A stretch of DNA of 64,000 nt from Neopestalotiopsis rosae (lineage: Eukaryota; Ascomycota; Sordariomycetes; Amphisphaeriales; Sporocadaceae): NCBI GenBank assembly GCA_023078685.1, contig JALGAS010000003.1:744001-808000 (forward strand). The letters run 5' to 3'. The notes beneath the pieces were generated by a model. It saw only the letters and a list, made by a program, of their open reading frames with translations, was not told the DNA's origin and searched no databases. The translations under genes were made by a program, and so were the position numbers. Below, piece by piece: positions 1 to 10,903 of the stretch (position 1 is its first letter; each line of letters opens with the position of its first letter).

Positions 1-1
1 T

Positions 2-1693
2 TCACGACTTAGTGCTCAGAGCTTCCGACAACGCCGCATTGTTGCGCGGCACGAACAAGGCGCGGTAGCGATTCGGCATGGCGACGAGACTGGTGGGGTC
101 CGAGTTGCCGGTAAGGGGGTGGGAGTCAATCTCGTCGTACTTTTCGAGGCGAAAGCTGTTCAGGAGACGCATGTAGACGAGGTACAGCTCGCGGTTCGCC
201 AGAAGCGAGCCGGCGCACATGCGGTAGCCCATGCCGTAGGTGAACATGGGCGCGTCTGGCTTCTCGAGGTAGCGCTCGGGGCGGAAGACTTCTGGGTCGG
301 ACCAGGTCTCGTCATCTAGGGAGAAGGGAAAGTTAGCAGGGAGGCTTCAACACAACAGATCAAAATAAGACTTACCCATGTTGCAAGCCCACGAGTTGAG
401 AAACACGACGGTTCCTTTGGGGATGGTGACGCCATTGTAGACGACATCTCTGATCGAGCACTTTGGCAATGCCAGTCTGAGCACAGTGTAGTATCGCAAC
501 GACTCACGGACCAGGGCGACAATGTATGCGCACTGCTGGTCGTCCTCGGAATCGCAGAGCGGCTTGGCGTCACTGTAGAATTTCTGGATTTCCCTTGCCG
601 CCTTCTCCTGGATGTCGGGGCGGTTGACCAGCAGCGCGCAGAACCAGGCGACCTGGGTGGTGATGGTGTCGAGTCCACCCGAGAGCATGGTCAGACTGAT
701 GGACGTCAGCTCCTCTTTGTTGAGCTTGGCTTCGGCGTCGTTGATAACGTTGGCCTGGATGCAAGGCTTGTGGCTGTTGGAAGCCATGCGCTCGTCGAGT
801 CCACGGTTCAGGTTGGTGAGGTACACATCACGGCGGTTGCGCATTTCGCGGGCCTTGGCCGAGTGTGTGTTGAATGGCAGGATGCGGAGGAGAGGGATAT
901 AATCTTGCAGGTTTCCAGTAGTGGAGCGGAAGCGACTGATCTCCTCCTCCACGTGAGTGATCTCGTGGAACAAGTCTTCCTTTTGGCTGCCCATACGTGT
1001 TCCCCAGTTCAAGGTCAGTGCTAGCGAAAGTGACAATCTTTGAATCATGGGCATCGGGTCGACGGGCTCTTTGCCTGCCTTGCCATAGGTGTATAGCTCA
1101 TTGATAAAGTCCTTGGACTCGACATCGAGATGCTGGACATAGGTTGCGACAGACGGACGGTTGAGAGCAGAGGCAGCACCCTTTCTGCGTCTCTTCAAAG
1201 ACTCGCTGTACGGAGATGTTCCAATGGTTGTTCCAGATGTGTCGGATACCAGCTTGTCTATAAGTTGCATTCGCCAATCAGAATATGCATTCTTAATAAA
1301 AAATGTGAAAGAGCTATAGGAGTACTTACGAAAAGTATAAAACTCGGGCCGTGAAGCTAGTGCCTGAGAGTTTGTTCCAAAGATGACCTTTGCGGTTGCT
1401 GCCGAATTCACCACTACCACTGGGATGTTTCCAAGCTGGATCTGGAAAACACCACCGTAGGCCTTTGACCACTGACGGTACTTCTCGGCCGCATTCGTTC
1501 GAATGTCCCAGATATTGCCGATCAAAGGCAGCCCTCTCGGGCCCTTCAGCCCAGAGATCCGTGCATTTGCTCTGATAGCTTCGTTGAAGAGGACGTAGAT
1601 AATCGGCACCGCCGTTACTAGAAGCAGTGTAGATGCCCACGTGTGCTCGGCAGCATGGTTCTGAAGGTCCAGGAAAAGTGTTGCAATCGCCAT
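2..1693 (-). CDS. phacA: Cytochrome P450, phenylacetate 2-hydroxylase type (CYP504-like)
   Basis: Three exons (1693-1330, 1257-376, 315-2) with introns of 72 and 60 nt give 519 residues, the usual length for fungal phenylacetate hydroxylases. An N-terminal membrane anchor (about residues 17-36) would place it on the ER. The proline-rich hinge, I-helix (LSGGLDTITTQ), ExxR (ESLR) and heme loop FTYGMGYRMCAG are all visible, so the enzyme looks intact. Known family members ortho-hydroxylate phenylacetate, feeding homogentisate and hence the dioxygenase and hydrolase encoded 5-8 kb away. The start is the first ATG of a continuous frame, with a TATA-like element about 75 nt upstream. The assignment to this subfamily rests on overall resemblance to PhacA; the symbol is by homology. 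A related aromatic-acid P450 (3- or 4-hydroxylase, or PhacB-like) cannot be excluded. Confidence 0.88.
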
Positions 1694-2578
1694 GGTTGCT
1701 CAACTCTTTGACAGATGTGATTGATGCTTATTCATTCAAGTGATCTGTGATGACAAGTTTGAATTCATATATACTACTCAAACGACATGGCATATTGCGG
1801 AAGGCAATTTTCATCACGGTATGTTTCCATGCGTTACCCCAGATGGTCCATTCTACTGGATCGTTTACACCAGTCCAGCTTAGCGCTGCTATCCCCGGCA
1901 TTGCTGTGGTCGGAAGCCAGAACTCGCCCGGGGAATCTAGCAAATTACTCAACGGTCTCGCATTGGGCGTCCGACCGATGCGCACGACTCGATTTGTCTC
2001 TGGCAACCATTTCCGATGAGATCTTCCGTCCTTCCGATAGACACGGGGCTTGGAAAGATCACCGAGAAGACTGCCTGGCTCAGGACTGGGTCAAGCTTTG
2101 CAAGGCCCGGGAGCTTTATGCAGCATGACAACAGAGACACTGGCCTCAAATTCCTCATCCAATCATGTGCGACATCCTCTGAATGACCACCTTGTTAGCT
2201 AGCATCTGCCGTAATTGGGGGGCGCTCGGTATAGTGTCAGGATACTCGGAACATCTGCGGAAATCACCACTATCGAGCTCGGAATACTGCGGGGGAGGCT
2301 CACAGTGTGAGGATCTACCCCGTGGGGAACCCCAAATCTCCAGCTGTTGTGCCGCCCAGCCGCTACCCCAGATTGCCCAGGTGCGGCGAGACGGGACCCA
2401 TAGAGCAAACCAATGAGGGCTCTCGTGTTTCCAGACTGGGCCATCTATCTATATGCCACAACATGAACAGACGAGTTTGTTTGCATCAACATGGCCTGAT
2501 CATCTCACCATATTTTTCACAATTGAATGTTTTCTTGATCATATTGACTATATTGACTACGACGAGCTTTGTTGAAAC
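1694..2578. other. Divergent intergenic region, P450 / permease
   Basis: 885 bp separate the two divergently transcribed starts. No coding region or RNA gene is apparent. The shared upstream region would allow co-regulation of uptake and catabolism, but no operator could be identified by eye. Confidence 0.6.
1766..1773 (-). promoter_or_regulatory. TATA-like element upstream of the P450
   Basis: A TATATA run reading towards the P450 lies about 75 nt before its ATG, a plausible core promoter position. This is positional inference only. Confidence 0.4.
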
Positions 2579-4431
2579 ATGACCCACGATCGAGACTCCA
2601 TGAGCGTCAAGAAGGCGAATCCGGCTGCTGCCCCTTTTGGGCCAGTCGCGTCGAATCCGAAAGATGAAGATGCCGCCGAGCTCAATGCGGCCGGATATGC
2701 CCAAGAGCTGGAGAGGTCTTTCTCGCTTCCAGCCATGGGCTGTCTTTGCCTGTGTCTGATGGCGACATGGGAGGCACTCTCTACCGTTGTCTCTGCCGCT
2801 TTGGTCAGTGGTGGTGCACCATGCTTGTTCTACAATTAGTAAGTTAAGGTTTATCTCGACATGCATCATGTCTCAGGGGCTGACAACACAAATAGCGTTC
2901 TTTCTTTTCTATGTACGGTTGCTGTGACTTGTTCTCTGGCCGAAATTGCTTCCATGTATCCTACTGCCGGAGGTAAGTCATCAATTGAAAAGAAATCACC
3001 AATCGAGACAACAATTCCAAGAATAAATCACTAACGCCTCCTATCAACAGGCCAATATTATTGGGTAGCAGCACTATCTCCTCCCAGCGGTCGCCGTTTC
3101 GCATCGTACTTCACCGGATGGATATCCCTCGGCGCACAGATGGTTTTTAGTGCATCGGCAGCTTTTGCAGCTGGTCTCCAGACACAGTCTCTCATCATAT
3201 TGAATGACGATAGCTACGTCCCTACACGATGGCAAGGCATGCTGTTTTATTGGGCCATCCTCGCATGCTCTCTTGTGCTGAATGTCTGGGGACCAAAACT
3301 GCTACCTCACATCAATATTGTGGCTGGTAGGTTATTAATGCAAGCCAAACATTGGACCGGGAATGACTAATGATTTTTGTCAGGAGTAATTCATGCAGCC
3401 GGATTTGTTGCAGTCATAATTGTACTTCTCGTAATGGCACCAAAGAACACAGCCAGCTTTGTCTTCACCGAAGTCACCAACAATAGCGGATGGTCGTCTG
3501 ACAGAATCTCGTGGCTGGTTGGACTGATCAGCTCGGTGTACCCATTGTTGGGGTGAGTATCCTACTCGGAACACTTGACCCACGACAAGATAAGCTGACT
3601 TATTGAAACAGCTATGACGCTGCCTGTCACTTGTCTGAGGAGATACCACATGCTGCCCGTAACGTACCCGTTGCCATGGTGGGCAGCGTCGTCGTCAACG
3701 GCCTCATTGGCGTGGCATATTGCATCGTGCTCTTGTTCTCGATCGGCTCCCTGGAGGATATCCTGGCCTCGCCCACGGGCTTCCCCTTCATGCAAATCTA
3801 TCTCGACGCCACGAAATCACGCGCGGGTGCCACCATCATGTCACTCCTGTTGATCATCATCGCCGCCACGGCCAATGTGGCGTGCGTGACGTCGGCTTCG
3901 AGAACGGCATGGGCTTTTGCCCGCGACAAGGCTCTTCCTTATGACAAGGTGTTTTGCAAAGTCTCCAAGAAGCACCAAGTACCGTCGAACTGTATCATAC
4001 TCGTCACCGTGGTACAGGTCCTGCTCGGCTTCATTTATCTTGGCAACACTGCAGCATTCAATGCCATTCTGTCGATGGCAATCATCGGTCTTTACCTGTC
4101 TTATACCCTACCAATCATTTATATGCTCCTCTATGGAAGGCGAAAGCACACTGCCGGTCATTGGGGTCCATTCCGGCTAGGCCGACCTCTGGGAATAGCT
4201 TTCAATGTTGTGGGTGTAGCGTGGATGATTCTGGTCATGGTATTCAGCACGTTCCCTGGCACCATGCCTGTCACGCCTGAGAACATGAATTACTCTTCGG
4301 TCGTCATGGTTGGGTGGCTCGTTTTTGGTCTCGTCTACTACGTGGCACGGGGAAAGAAGAAGTATGAGGTGCCTCACGTTAATGTGGCTACTGTCACATC
4401 AGTTTCGGTCGCTGCTGACATAGAATCATAA
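2579..4431 (+). CDS. APC-superfamily amino acid/GABA/choline-type permease
   Basis: Five exons (2579-2838, 2896-2972, 3051-3326, 3384-3552, 3612-4431) give 533 residues with about 12 hydrophobic segments, the normal size for fungal amino acid permeases. The N-terminal tail is hydrophilic and cytosolic. The diagnostic stretch YDAACHLSEEIPHAARN in the middle and the early SLAEIASMYPTAGGQYYWV signature place it in the GABA permease/choline transporter branch of the APC family. All four introns are 57-78 nt with GT-AG ends. It is divergent from the phenylacetate-type P450, so uptake of an aromatic amino acid or related amine is possible, but the substrate cannot be read from the sequence. No truncation is seen. 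Confidence 0.88.
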
Positions 4432-4580
4432 TTTCAATTCGAAGTTGTATTTTCATATCATCGTTCCTTGTCCTGCATATGGTTGTGTTAAGGTTGACAG
4501 TCGTTCATTCGTACAGTAATTCGAAGCCCCTGTCTTTGCATTATCATCATATATACGACACCCTGCTTACCTCCCACTTC

Positions 4581-6263
4581 TTATCTGTCGGCTTGGCTAA
4601 CGTGGACCACTTGTAGGTCAAAGGTGACTCTCCAAAAAGGATCGGCACATATCTGCTGATCATGAACCAAATCTGTCTTAAAAGTCACCAGTGTGGTGTA
4701 TCCGTTCTTGACATCGCCCTCGACAATGGAGTTCCCAGAGATATCTGCAACATGAAGGCGGTGGGAGACCCAATACGGATCCCAACCTTCTGTGACAGCA
4801 CGGTCATTCATGTCCTCCAGGTAGCGATCATGCAGCCCGCCACTGACTCTGTGTATCACACAACGTGGTGGAGAGGTCACGGTCTTAGACCAGTTGAAGG
4901 CATAGAAAAGGAAATCGAGTGACCGTACATGATCATCGCCTCTGCTATCCGTCGGATGAGCCGCCACAACTTTCAAGGCTGACCACTCACCATCAGGCTC
5001 CCCCGGTGAAAAGAAGACTTGATCGACTTCATCCCATTGTTGCCATGGCCAGCGACGATATAGCTCCATACTTCTTCGCGGTAACTGTACCTGTAAACAA
5101 CGACCACGAGACAATCTGATATCTTCCATCCGTTGCGTGATGTTTGGATTTGGTAGCTGCGTTAACAAGTACGGCTCTAGCATGAGCCTGTGGAAAAGAT
5201 CTCTCGACAGTGTCTTAACTAGTGTGGTAGGATCTTGTCGGACGAAACAGCCTCCACCTATGTTTCTGGTTTGAATAGCAAAGACTTTGGTATCTATGCG
5301 ACATACTGGGAGGATATATCCGCTTCCAAATGAGGGAGAGTCTTGCAATTGTCCAAAATTGGCCCGTAATTTGATGCCCCGGTTTGTCATTGAAAATTCT
5401 GGGACCAACCGCGCGGGCAATTTATCCATTCTACCGCATCGGTGAAAGCCTCTAGGTGATGGCGCAAGTACACCACTCAGAAGATCTAAAGTATCTGTCG
5501 TTACTTCTCCTGCCGATGTTGATATCCAGCTGAAAATGCTCGGATCTGGACACGATCTGATGATCTCCTCCTGCAGGCGGGAAAAAGCCTTCTCTTCTTC
5601 GCCGTACAATAAAGGCATATTGATGTCAAATATGCCCAACATACAGTAAGCTATGTCCTCGATTCGTGTCGTCCTTCGCATTGCCGCCCAAGACATCTTC
5701 TGTGCTACAGACAATGTATTCAACGCCTTATCATGGTTGAGAACCCTAATGTCCACGCCGGTGATGGCGGACAGTTGGAAACGGGCGCTTGATTTCGTGA
5801 AACAAAAGTCCCAATCTTGATTGTAGAATTTCAGTTCCGACGGGGCAATCAGCTCCTGAAGCGTCCAACCACGACTAAACCATACGCAGTGCGCAATCAC
5901 CGTTTTGTTAAATCCAGGGCCAGGGGTGATGAAGAGGTCCCGTAGGTAAACATAGCACTGTGCTGAGCGCTTGTACCAGTTGAACATGGAGTTGATTGCC
6001 TCAGAAAGCTCCGCGCTGCTCGACTTATCAATGCAGCAAGTATCGACCCAAACATACTGGAGTTTGTCGCGAGCTGCTTGTTGACAAGCCATGTCGATCT
6101 TTCGATATCCTGTCTTGCCTCTGGTTGGAGACAGCCTGTACTCCTGGAAGGAGACCTCCTGCCCTTCCTCCCATGTATGCGAAAGAGCAGCATAATGCGG
6201 TACTCTATCCACAGCCCCAACAAATTCCTCGAGGTTCCTGGATTCGACGTTTATGAGCCACAT
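4581..6263 (-). CDS. HET-domain (heterokaryon incompatibility) protein
   Basis: A single-exon protein of about 560 residues if translation starts at the ATG of MWLINVES; an in-frame ATG at 6332 would add 23 residues. The HET domain occupies roughly the first 200 residues: YAALSHTWEEGQEVSF, VWVDTCCIDKSSSAELSEAI and NWYKRSAQCYVYLRDL match the three conserved blocks. The C-terminal part has no recognisable repeat (no ankyrin, NACHT or WD40). HET proteins mediate non-self recognition and programmed cell death after hyphal fusion; whether this one does is unknown. The start was chosen because related proteins normally begin at this point. It lies between the permease and the homogentisate genes, so it interrupts the catabolic block and is probably unrelated to it. 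Confidence 0.82.
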   Translation of the reverse strand: MWLINVESRNLEEFVGAVDRVPHYAALSHTWEEGQEVSFQEYRLSPTRGKTGYRKIDMACQQAARDKLQYVWVDTCCIDKSSSAELSEAINSMFNWYKRSAQCYVYLRDLFITPGPGFNKTVIAHCVWFSRGWTLQELIAPSELKFYNQDWDFCFTKSSARFQLSAITGVDIRVLNHDKALNTLSVAQKMSWAAMRRTTRIEDIAYCMLGIFDINMPLLYGEEEKAFSRLQEEIIRSCPDPSIFSWISTSAGEVTTDTLDLLSGVLAPSPRGFHRCGRMDKLPARLVPEFSMTNRGIKLRANFGQLQDSPSFGSGYILPVCRIDTKVFAIQTRNIGGGCFVRQDPTTLVKTLSRDLFHRLMLEPYLLTQLPNPNITQRMEDIRLSRGRCLQVQLPRRSMELYRRWPWQQWDEVDQVFFSPGEPDGEWSALKVVAAHPTDSRGDDHVRSLDFLFYAFNWSKTVTSPPRCVIHRVSGGLHDRYLEDMNDRAVTEGWDPYWVSHRLHVADISGNSIVEGDVKNGYTTLVTFKTDLVHDQQICADPFWRVTFDLQVVHVSQADR

Positions 6264-6440
6264 GGGGATAGCTTGATAGGACTGACATGCGTTGAATCTC
6301 GGAATGGAGCGGGGAAGTGATCCTGCTGACATGTTCTGGGCGTGCGTGGAAGGGTCGCCCCTTATCAAGCCCAGTGTGGTTTGTCGGCACTTTGTTTCTC
6401 CGACAATATTCCTGGGGCTGTCATTCGTCGAATCCTGCAC

Positions 6441-6803
6441 AGCTAAAGCCAGGCTGCATGGTCAGAATTTCCTCCCATCTCTACATAGTAGACCCTGAAG
6501 TGAGCAGTGCAAGTAGATCTTCGGTTCTCGATCGTCGTCTGTGCCATGCTGCGTAGAATAGCTACAGCGCAGCAGGACAAAGCCAACTGCAATTAGCGCA
6601 CTTGCTAATGTGGAGCGTTAACACTGTCCAAAGTTGGCGCAACTGCTAACCTAATGCGACAATGGAAATCAGCGAATGAGACCGGGATTAAAAACACATC
6701 AAATCCTGAATTGTCAAAGAGGGTTTGAGTTGGATTATGGAAACTAACGTGGTGCTATACTAGCATACTATGATTGTTTACAGTAAGTGGTGTTTTCAAT
6801 CCA
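6441..6803. other. Intergenic region without recognised features
   Basis: About 360 bp between the HET gene 5' side and the 3' end of the homogentisate dioxygenase gene; no open frame, RNA or repeat was recognised. Confidence 0.5.
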
Positions 6804-8204
6804 TCAAGAAGGGCGCTTGAAATGCACTTTCAAGTCCGTCCAGCTGTGCTCATTATATTCCTCTTGCACCTTCTTACAAGTCTTGAGGCCCCACTCTGTC
6901 ACGCCTATCATTAAGCTACTCTCAAACATGAAAGCCATGCTTCCCTCTCCAATCTTTTGAGGCTTCAGCTCCGCATTGCTCGCTTTTTCAAAAGTGTTGG
7001 CATCCGGTCCATGCGCCGACATGATGTTGTGCAGACTGGCTCCCGCAGGCTTGAATCCACCTCCGGCCTTGGCGTCATAGTCACCGCAAATGAGGCCCAT
7101 GAACTCGGACATTGTGTTCCGGTGGTACCAAGGTGGTCGGAATGTGTCCTCTTGTACAAGCCAGCGAGGCGGGAAAATGACAAAATCGGCCACGGCGGTT
7201 CCAACGTGATCGGACGGCGCCGTCAGGACCGTATAGATGGAGGGATCGGGGTGGTCGAAGGAAGTGCTGCCAATCACCGAGTAGCGACCGAGATCGTACT
7301 TGTATGGGTAGTAGAGACCGTGCCAAGCGACGACATCAAAAGGAGTGTGTTTTTGTCTCGCGGAGAAAAGCTTTCCGTCAAACTTGTTGATGATTGTCCA
7401 ATCCGAGCCGTGGTCCTCGTCGAAATCAGCGACGGGGGCCTGGAAGTCCCGGGCGTTGGCAAGACAGTTGGATCCGATAGGACCAAGCTCGGGCAAGGTG
7501 AAGTGGCCTTGGTAAAGCTCGAGAATGTAGCCGCGAACAGGGCCCTCGGGCAGGGTGACGCGATATCTGATTCCGCGCGGGATCACCGCGATCTCATTCG
7601 GTCGCACGAGGAGTCTGCCCAGCTCCGTCTGGATATCCAAGACGCCATGCTGAAGAACTATGAGAAAATCACCGTCTGACGAATATGTCGCTGTTTTCGG
7701 GGCCATGTCTTTTCCGGCCGCGAAAATAACGATACCCAATCCGCTCTTTGTCTGCGGCGTACCAGCACCACCAACCAGCTTCAAGCCTTGAACCCAATCC
7801 ATATTCTCGTCAAAGTCAAAGGGGTCCCACCGAAGCTGGTTCGGAATCTGGTGCAGCTTGGTATCCGCATTGTCCGGACTCAGGCCACCGGTAATGTTGC
7901 TGTCATAGTACGGCTCATAGGCAGAATGAGCTGCCGATGGGAGTATGCGGTATAGCCATGACTGTTGGTTTTCGTGACGCGGTGCAGTAAAGGCAGTCCC
8001 GGAGAGCTTCTCAGCGTATAGGCCGAACGGAGCCTTCTGGGGCGAATTGGCCCCTACTGGCAGGGCACCTGGGATGGCCTCGGATCTGAAAAATGTTAGC
8101 TTGGTATTGCAGCGCAGTCAGAAAAAGTCATCTCACTCATGGTATGATCCGAAACCATTGAGGTACTCGTATTTCTCGTTCGTCTTGAAATTAGTCACAG
8201 GCAT
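6804..8204 (-). CDS. hmgA: Homogentisate 1,2-dioxygenase
   Basis: Two exons (8204-8137 and 8085-6804) separated by a 51 nt intron give 449 residues, the usual length of this family. The protein opens [20 protein letters not shown], as in fungal orthologues. The iron-binding region is intact: [14 protein letters not shown] supplies a His and Glu, and MSAHGPD a further His. It cleaves the ring of homogentisate with O2 to 4-maleylacetoacetate, a cytosolic non-heme Fe(II) reaction common to phenylalanine, tyrosine and phenylacetate breakdown. It is divergent from fumarylacetoacetase (474 bp apart), an arrangement also known in Aspergillus. A TATAAAAGG sequence about 80 nt upstream fits a core promoter. 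The maleylacetoacetate isomerase gene that often accompanies the pair is absent here. Confidence 0.97.
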
Positions 8205-8678
8205 TGTCAGAAATTGGTGCTGGATACTTGTGCACTTGAACCATCAACGGAAGTACCTCTCTAGGCTGCTATAACCCGCACATCCTTTTATACAGCTTAA
8301 TCGAGCATAATCTCCATGCGGAGAAGTTGCAGCGACAGCGTCTCCAACGTATGACCAATATTCACGTTCATTCTGTATTGCCACTAGCCAATTACTACGT
8401 GTTCCGGGGGTATACACATGCCGATCTGTTGCTCCACCAAACTTTCGGAAAGGTTTCGACTTATCGGAATTCTCGGGACTGTCGGGCCTTTCCGCATTAG
8501 GCAAAGTACACGAGCGATCTTTATACTGTGCTATCTAATTATCCGTCCCATGTACAAGGGGACATGGGAGGCTAAGCATCCTGCTGGTATTTATGCCGCA
8601 GGAATATCAAGCGTCGTACACACTGAGAAAATAGTTCCAAAATCTATTTTTCGATGCACCTCTATGCGATTGTTCAAC
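8205..8678. promoter_or_regulatory. Bidirectional promoter region hmgA/fahA
   Basis: 474 bp lie between the two divergent start codons of consecutive pathway enzymes. The arrangement supports joint induction. No binding site for the neighbouring Zn2Cys6 regulator could be assigned with confidence. Confidence 0.6.
8285..8292 (-). promoter_or_regulatory. TATA box of the homogentisate dioxygenase gene
   Basis: TATAAAAGG on the minus strand about 80 nt before the ATG. It closely matches the TATA consensus and is correctly placed. Confidence 0.55.
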
Positions 8679-10043
8679 ATGTCTGCTCTCAAGTCGTGGG
8701 TTTCTATCCCATCTCGTTCGCACTTTAGCTTGGCCAATATTCCATTTGGCGTCATATCAACAAGCAGCAACTCAACACCACGCCCTGCCGTGGCCATTGG
8801 AGAGCATGCTTTGGATTTGCTTGCATTTTCCAATGCGGGGGGTTTCTCCAAGTTGCCCCAATTTTCTTCCCATGTCGGAGTCTTCAGCTCCCGGACTTTG
8901 AACGACTTTGCAGCATTGGGTCGAGCAACGCACCGTGACGTGCGACAGTACCTTCAATCCGTCTTTGCCGCTGATGGGCCCTACCCAGATGTCCTCGAGA
9001 AGAATGACGAGCTGAGAGGTCAAGCTCTGGTGCCTCTTGCAGACATTCAGACTCACCTGCCCATGTCCATTGGTGACTATACAGACTTTTTCGCGGGACG
9101 GAACCATGCATTCAATGTCGGCACCCTGTTCCGTGGACCGGCAAACGCTCTGAACCCCAACTACAACCACCTGCCAGTCGCCTACCATGGACGAGCTAGC
9201 TCTGTGGTTGCGGCCGGAACACCTCTAAATCGCCCCTGGGGTCAGGTGATCATGGATCCGGCGGCCGAGCCCAAGATTCCCACTTTTAGGCCTATCCGGC
9301 GTCTGGATATCGAGCTGGAGCTCGGTCTTTTCATCTCACGGCCAAATCAGCTCGGAAAGCCCGTGAGGACACACGAAGCCGAAGAGTACATTTTCGGCTA
9401 CGTGCTCATGAATGACTGGAGTGCTCGAGATGTGCAAACGTGGGAGTACGTCCCACTGGGTCCCTTCAATGCCAAGAACTTTGGTACATCAATCAGTCCT
9501 TGGGTGGTCCTGGCGGACGCGCTCGAGCCTTTCCGAACAAAGGGTCTAGACAACCCAGTTGAGCTGCGTAGCTATCTGAAGCACGATCGATCAGATGCTG
9601 TTCTGGACATCAACTTGGAAGTTTCCCTCACGAGTAAGTATTTACCGTCAATTAGACCAGATGTCTGTTCTAACAATTTCGCAGCACCTCAGGGCACCGC
9701 AACAACTATCTCCCGCACGTCTTCGAAAAACCTGTTATGGTCGTGGGAGCAAATGATTGCGCACCACACAGTGACGGGATGTAACCTGCGAACAGGTGAC
9801 TTGCTGGGCTCGGGTACAATCTCAGGTACGGAGACTGGCACGTACGGTAGTATTCTAGAACAAACGCAAGCCGGAAAGCATCCAGTCAAGTTGAATGGCG
9901 GAGAGGAGCGACTGTTTGTGCAGGACGGCGACACCATCATCATTACTGGCGCTGCTGGTCAAGTAGATGGGGGACTGGTCGGATTTGGAGAATGTTCTGG
10001 TCAGATTCTGCCAGCTCTGGATGAGGGTTTCTGGTCGACTTAA
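8679..10043 (+). CDS. fahA: Fumarylacetoacetase
   Basis: Exons 8679-9633 and 9685-10043, with a 51 nt in-frame intron, give 437 residues. The frame is open for 87 codons further upstream, but the chosen ATG (MSALKSWVSIP) matches the family's start and length. The metal site region RRLDIELELGLFI and the signature DWSARDVQTWEYVPLGPF followed by AKNFGTSISPWV are complete. The enzyme hydrolyses 4-fumarylacetoacetate to fumarate and acetoacetate, the last step of homogentisate catabolism, in the cytosol. It is divergent from homogentisate dioxygenase and upstream of a Zn2Cys6 regulator on the same strand. Nothing suggests damage. Confidence 0.97.
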   Translation: MSALKSWVSIPSRSHFSLANIPFGVISTSSNSTPRPAVAIGEHALDLLAFSNAGGFSKLPQFSSHVGVFSSRTLNDFAALGRATHRDVRQYLQSVFAADGPYPDVLEKNDELRGQALVPLADIQTHLPMSIGDYTDFFAGRNHAFNVGTLFRGPANALNPNYNHLPVAYHGRASSVVAAGTPLNRPWGQVIMDPAAEPKIPTFRPIRRLDIELELGLFISRPNQLGKPVRTHEAEEYIFGYVLMNDWSARDVQTWEYVPLGPFNAKNFGTSISPWVVLADALEPFRTKGLDNPVELRSYLKHDRSDAVLDINLEVSLTSKYLPSIRPDVCSNNFAAPQGTATTISRTSSKNLLWSWEQMIAHHTVTGCNLRTGDLLGSGTISGTETGTYGSILEQTQAGKHPVKLNGGEERLFVQDGDTIIITGAAGQVDGGLVGFGECSGQILPALDEGFWST

Positions 10044-10070
10044 AACCATTGCACAGCTGTGTGCATCATA

Positions 10071-10076
10071 AATAAA
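10071..10076 (+). terminator. Poly(A) signal of fahA
   Basis: AATAAA 28 nt after the fumarylacetoacetase stop codon, in an AT-rich stretch. Confidence 0.45.
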
Positions 10077-10903
10077 CATAAATATGAATGTAAACAACAA
10101 ACATTCAATCCAGCTTGTAGCTGCTCGCCTGGGGCAGAGTTGCATGAACTTAGCTGGTGGCCAGGTTGATAAGTTGGAATTCCAACTCAACTCAGAACTG
10201 TGATTTTGTTAGCTGCCGTTCCGATTGCATATTATCCTGAATCTCTTATCGTCGTTCTTACTGCATCAATTAGTAGAGCAAGATACGCAAATTCCTGGAC
10301 CTCCCATCACGATGGCATATCCTCTGATATGGCTTTCGTCCAGTCCATTTGTACCTATTGACACTAAGATTTTCGGTACATGACATATTCTGACCAATGA
10401 GCTTTTTGTCCATACCCCTAGCGTGGTTGTGCAGGCCCCTATGTAATTTGAAGTCTAGCAAAGCTTCGCGACTTCCCAGCGCACCGTGTCTGGAGCCCAG
10501 AGCTCCTGATGAAGCTTCTTGTTTTAAAAACATCACGACATAATAGCAAATACATCAGATATTGCCATACGAATCAAAGTGTGCAGCCTGCCAATTTGAT
10601 CCAGTCTAGCTCTGAATTCGAAGGCTTGACTAATGGGATGGTGAGCTAGGCAAGTCTATCTCGGTGGCACAGGGAGGTGGCTCACACTGTGCCTTCCCCA
10701 CAAGAGTCAGTCACTCCCACCCTCCGCAATTACCCCGACCCTAGGGACCTACCCCAAGTGGGCGCCAGTGCCAGGTTCAGATCTGGATTTGATTCACTTT
10801 CTTCTGTATGGTCGAGTCAAACACAATTTCCCACTAGAGGCCATCTCTTCAACTCTCACAAACAGGCCAGTGGTCATGAGAATATTCCATCACATAGCAA
10901 ATC
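10077..10903. other. Intergenic region without recognised features
   Basis: About 830 bp carrying the fahA 3' end and the promoter of the downstream regulator. No maiA-like or other coding sequence was found. Confidence 0.55.

Noticed and set aside
6957..7679. 240-codon plus-strand frame
   Set aside because: Antisense shadow of homogentisate 1,2-dioxygenase.
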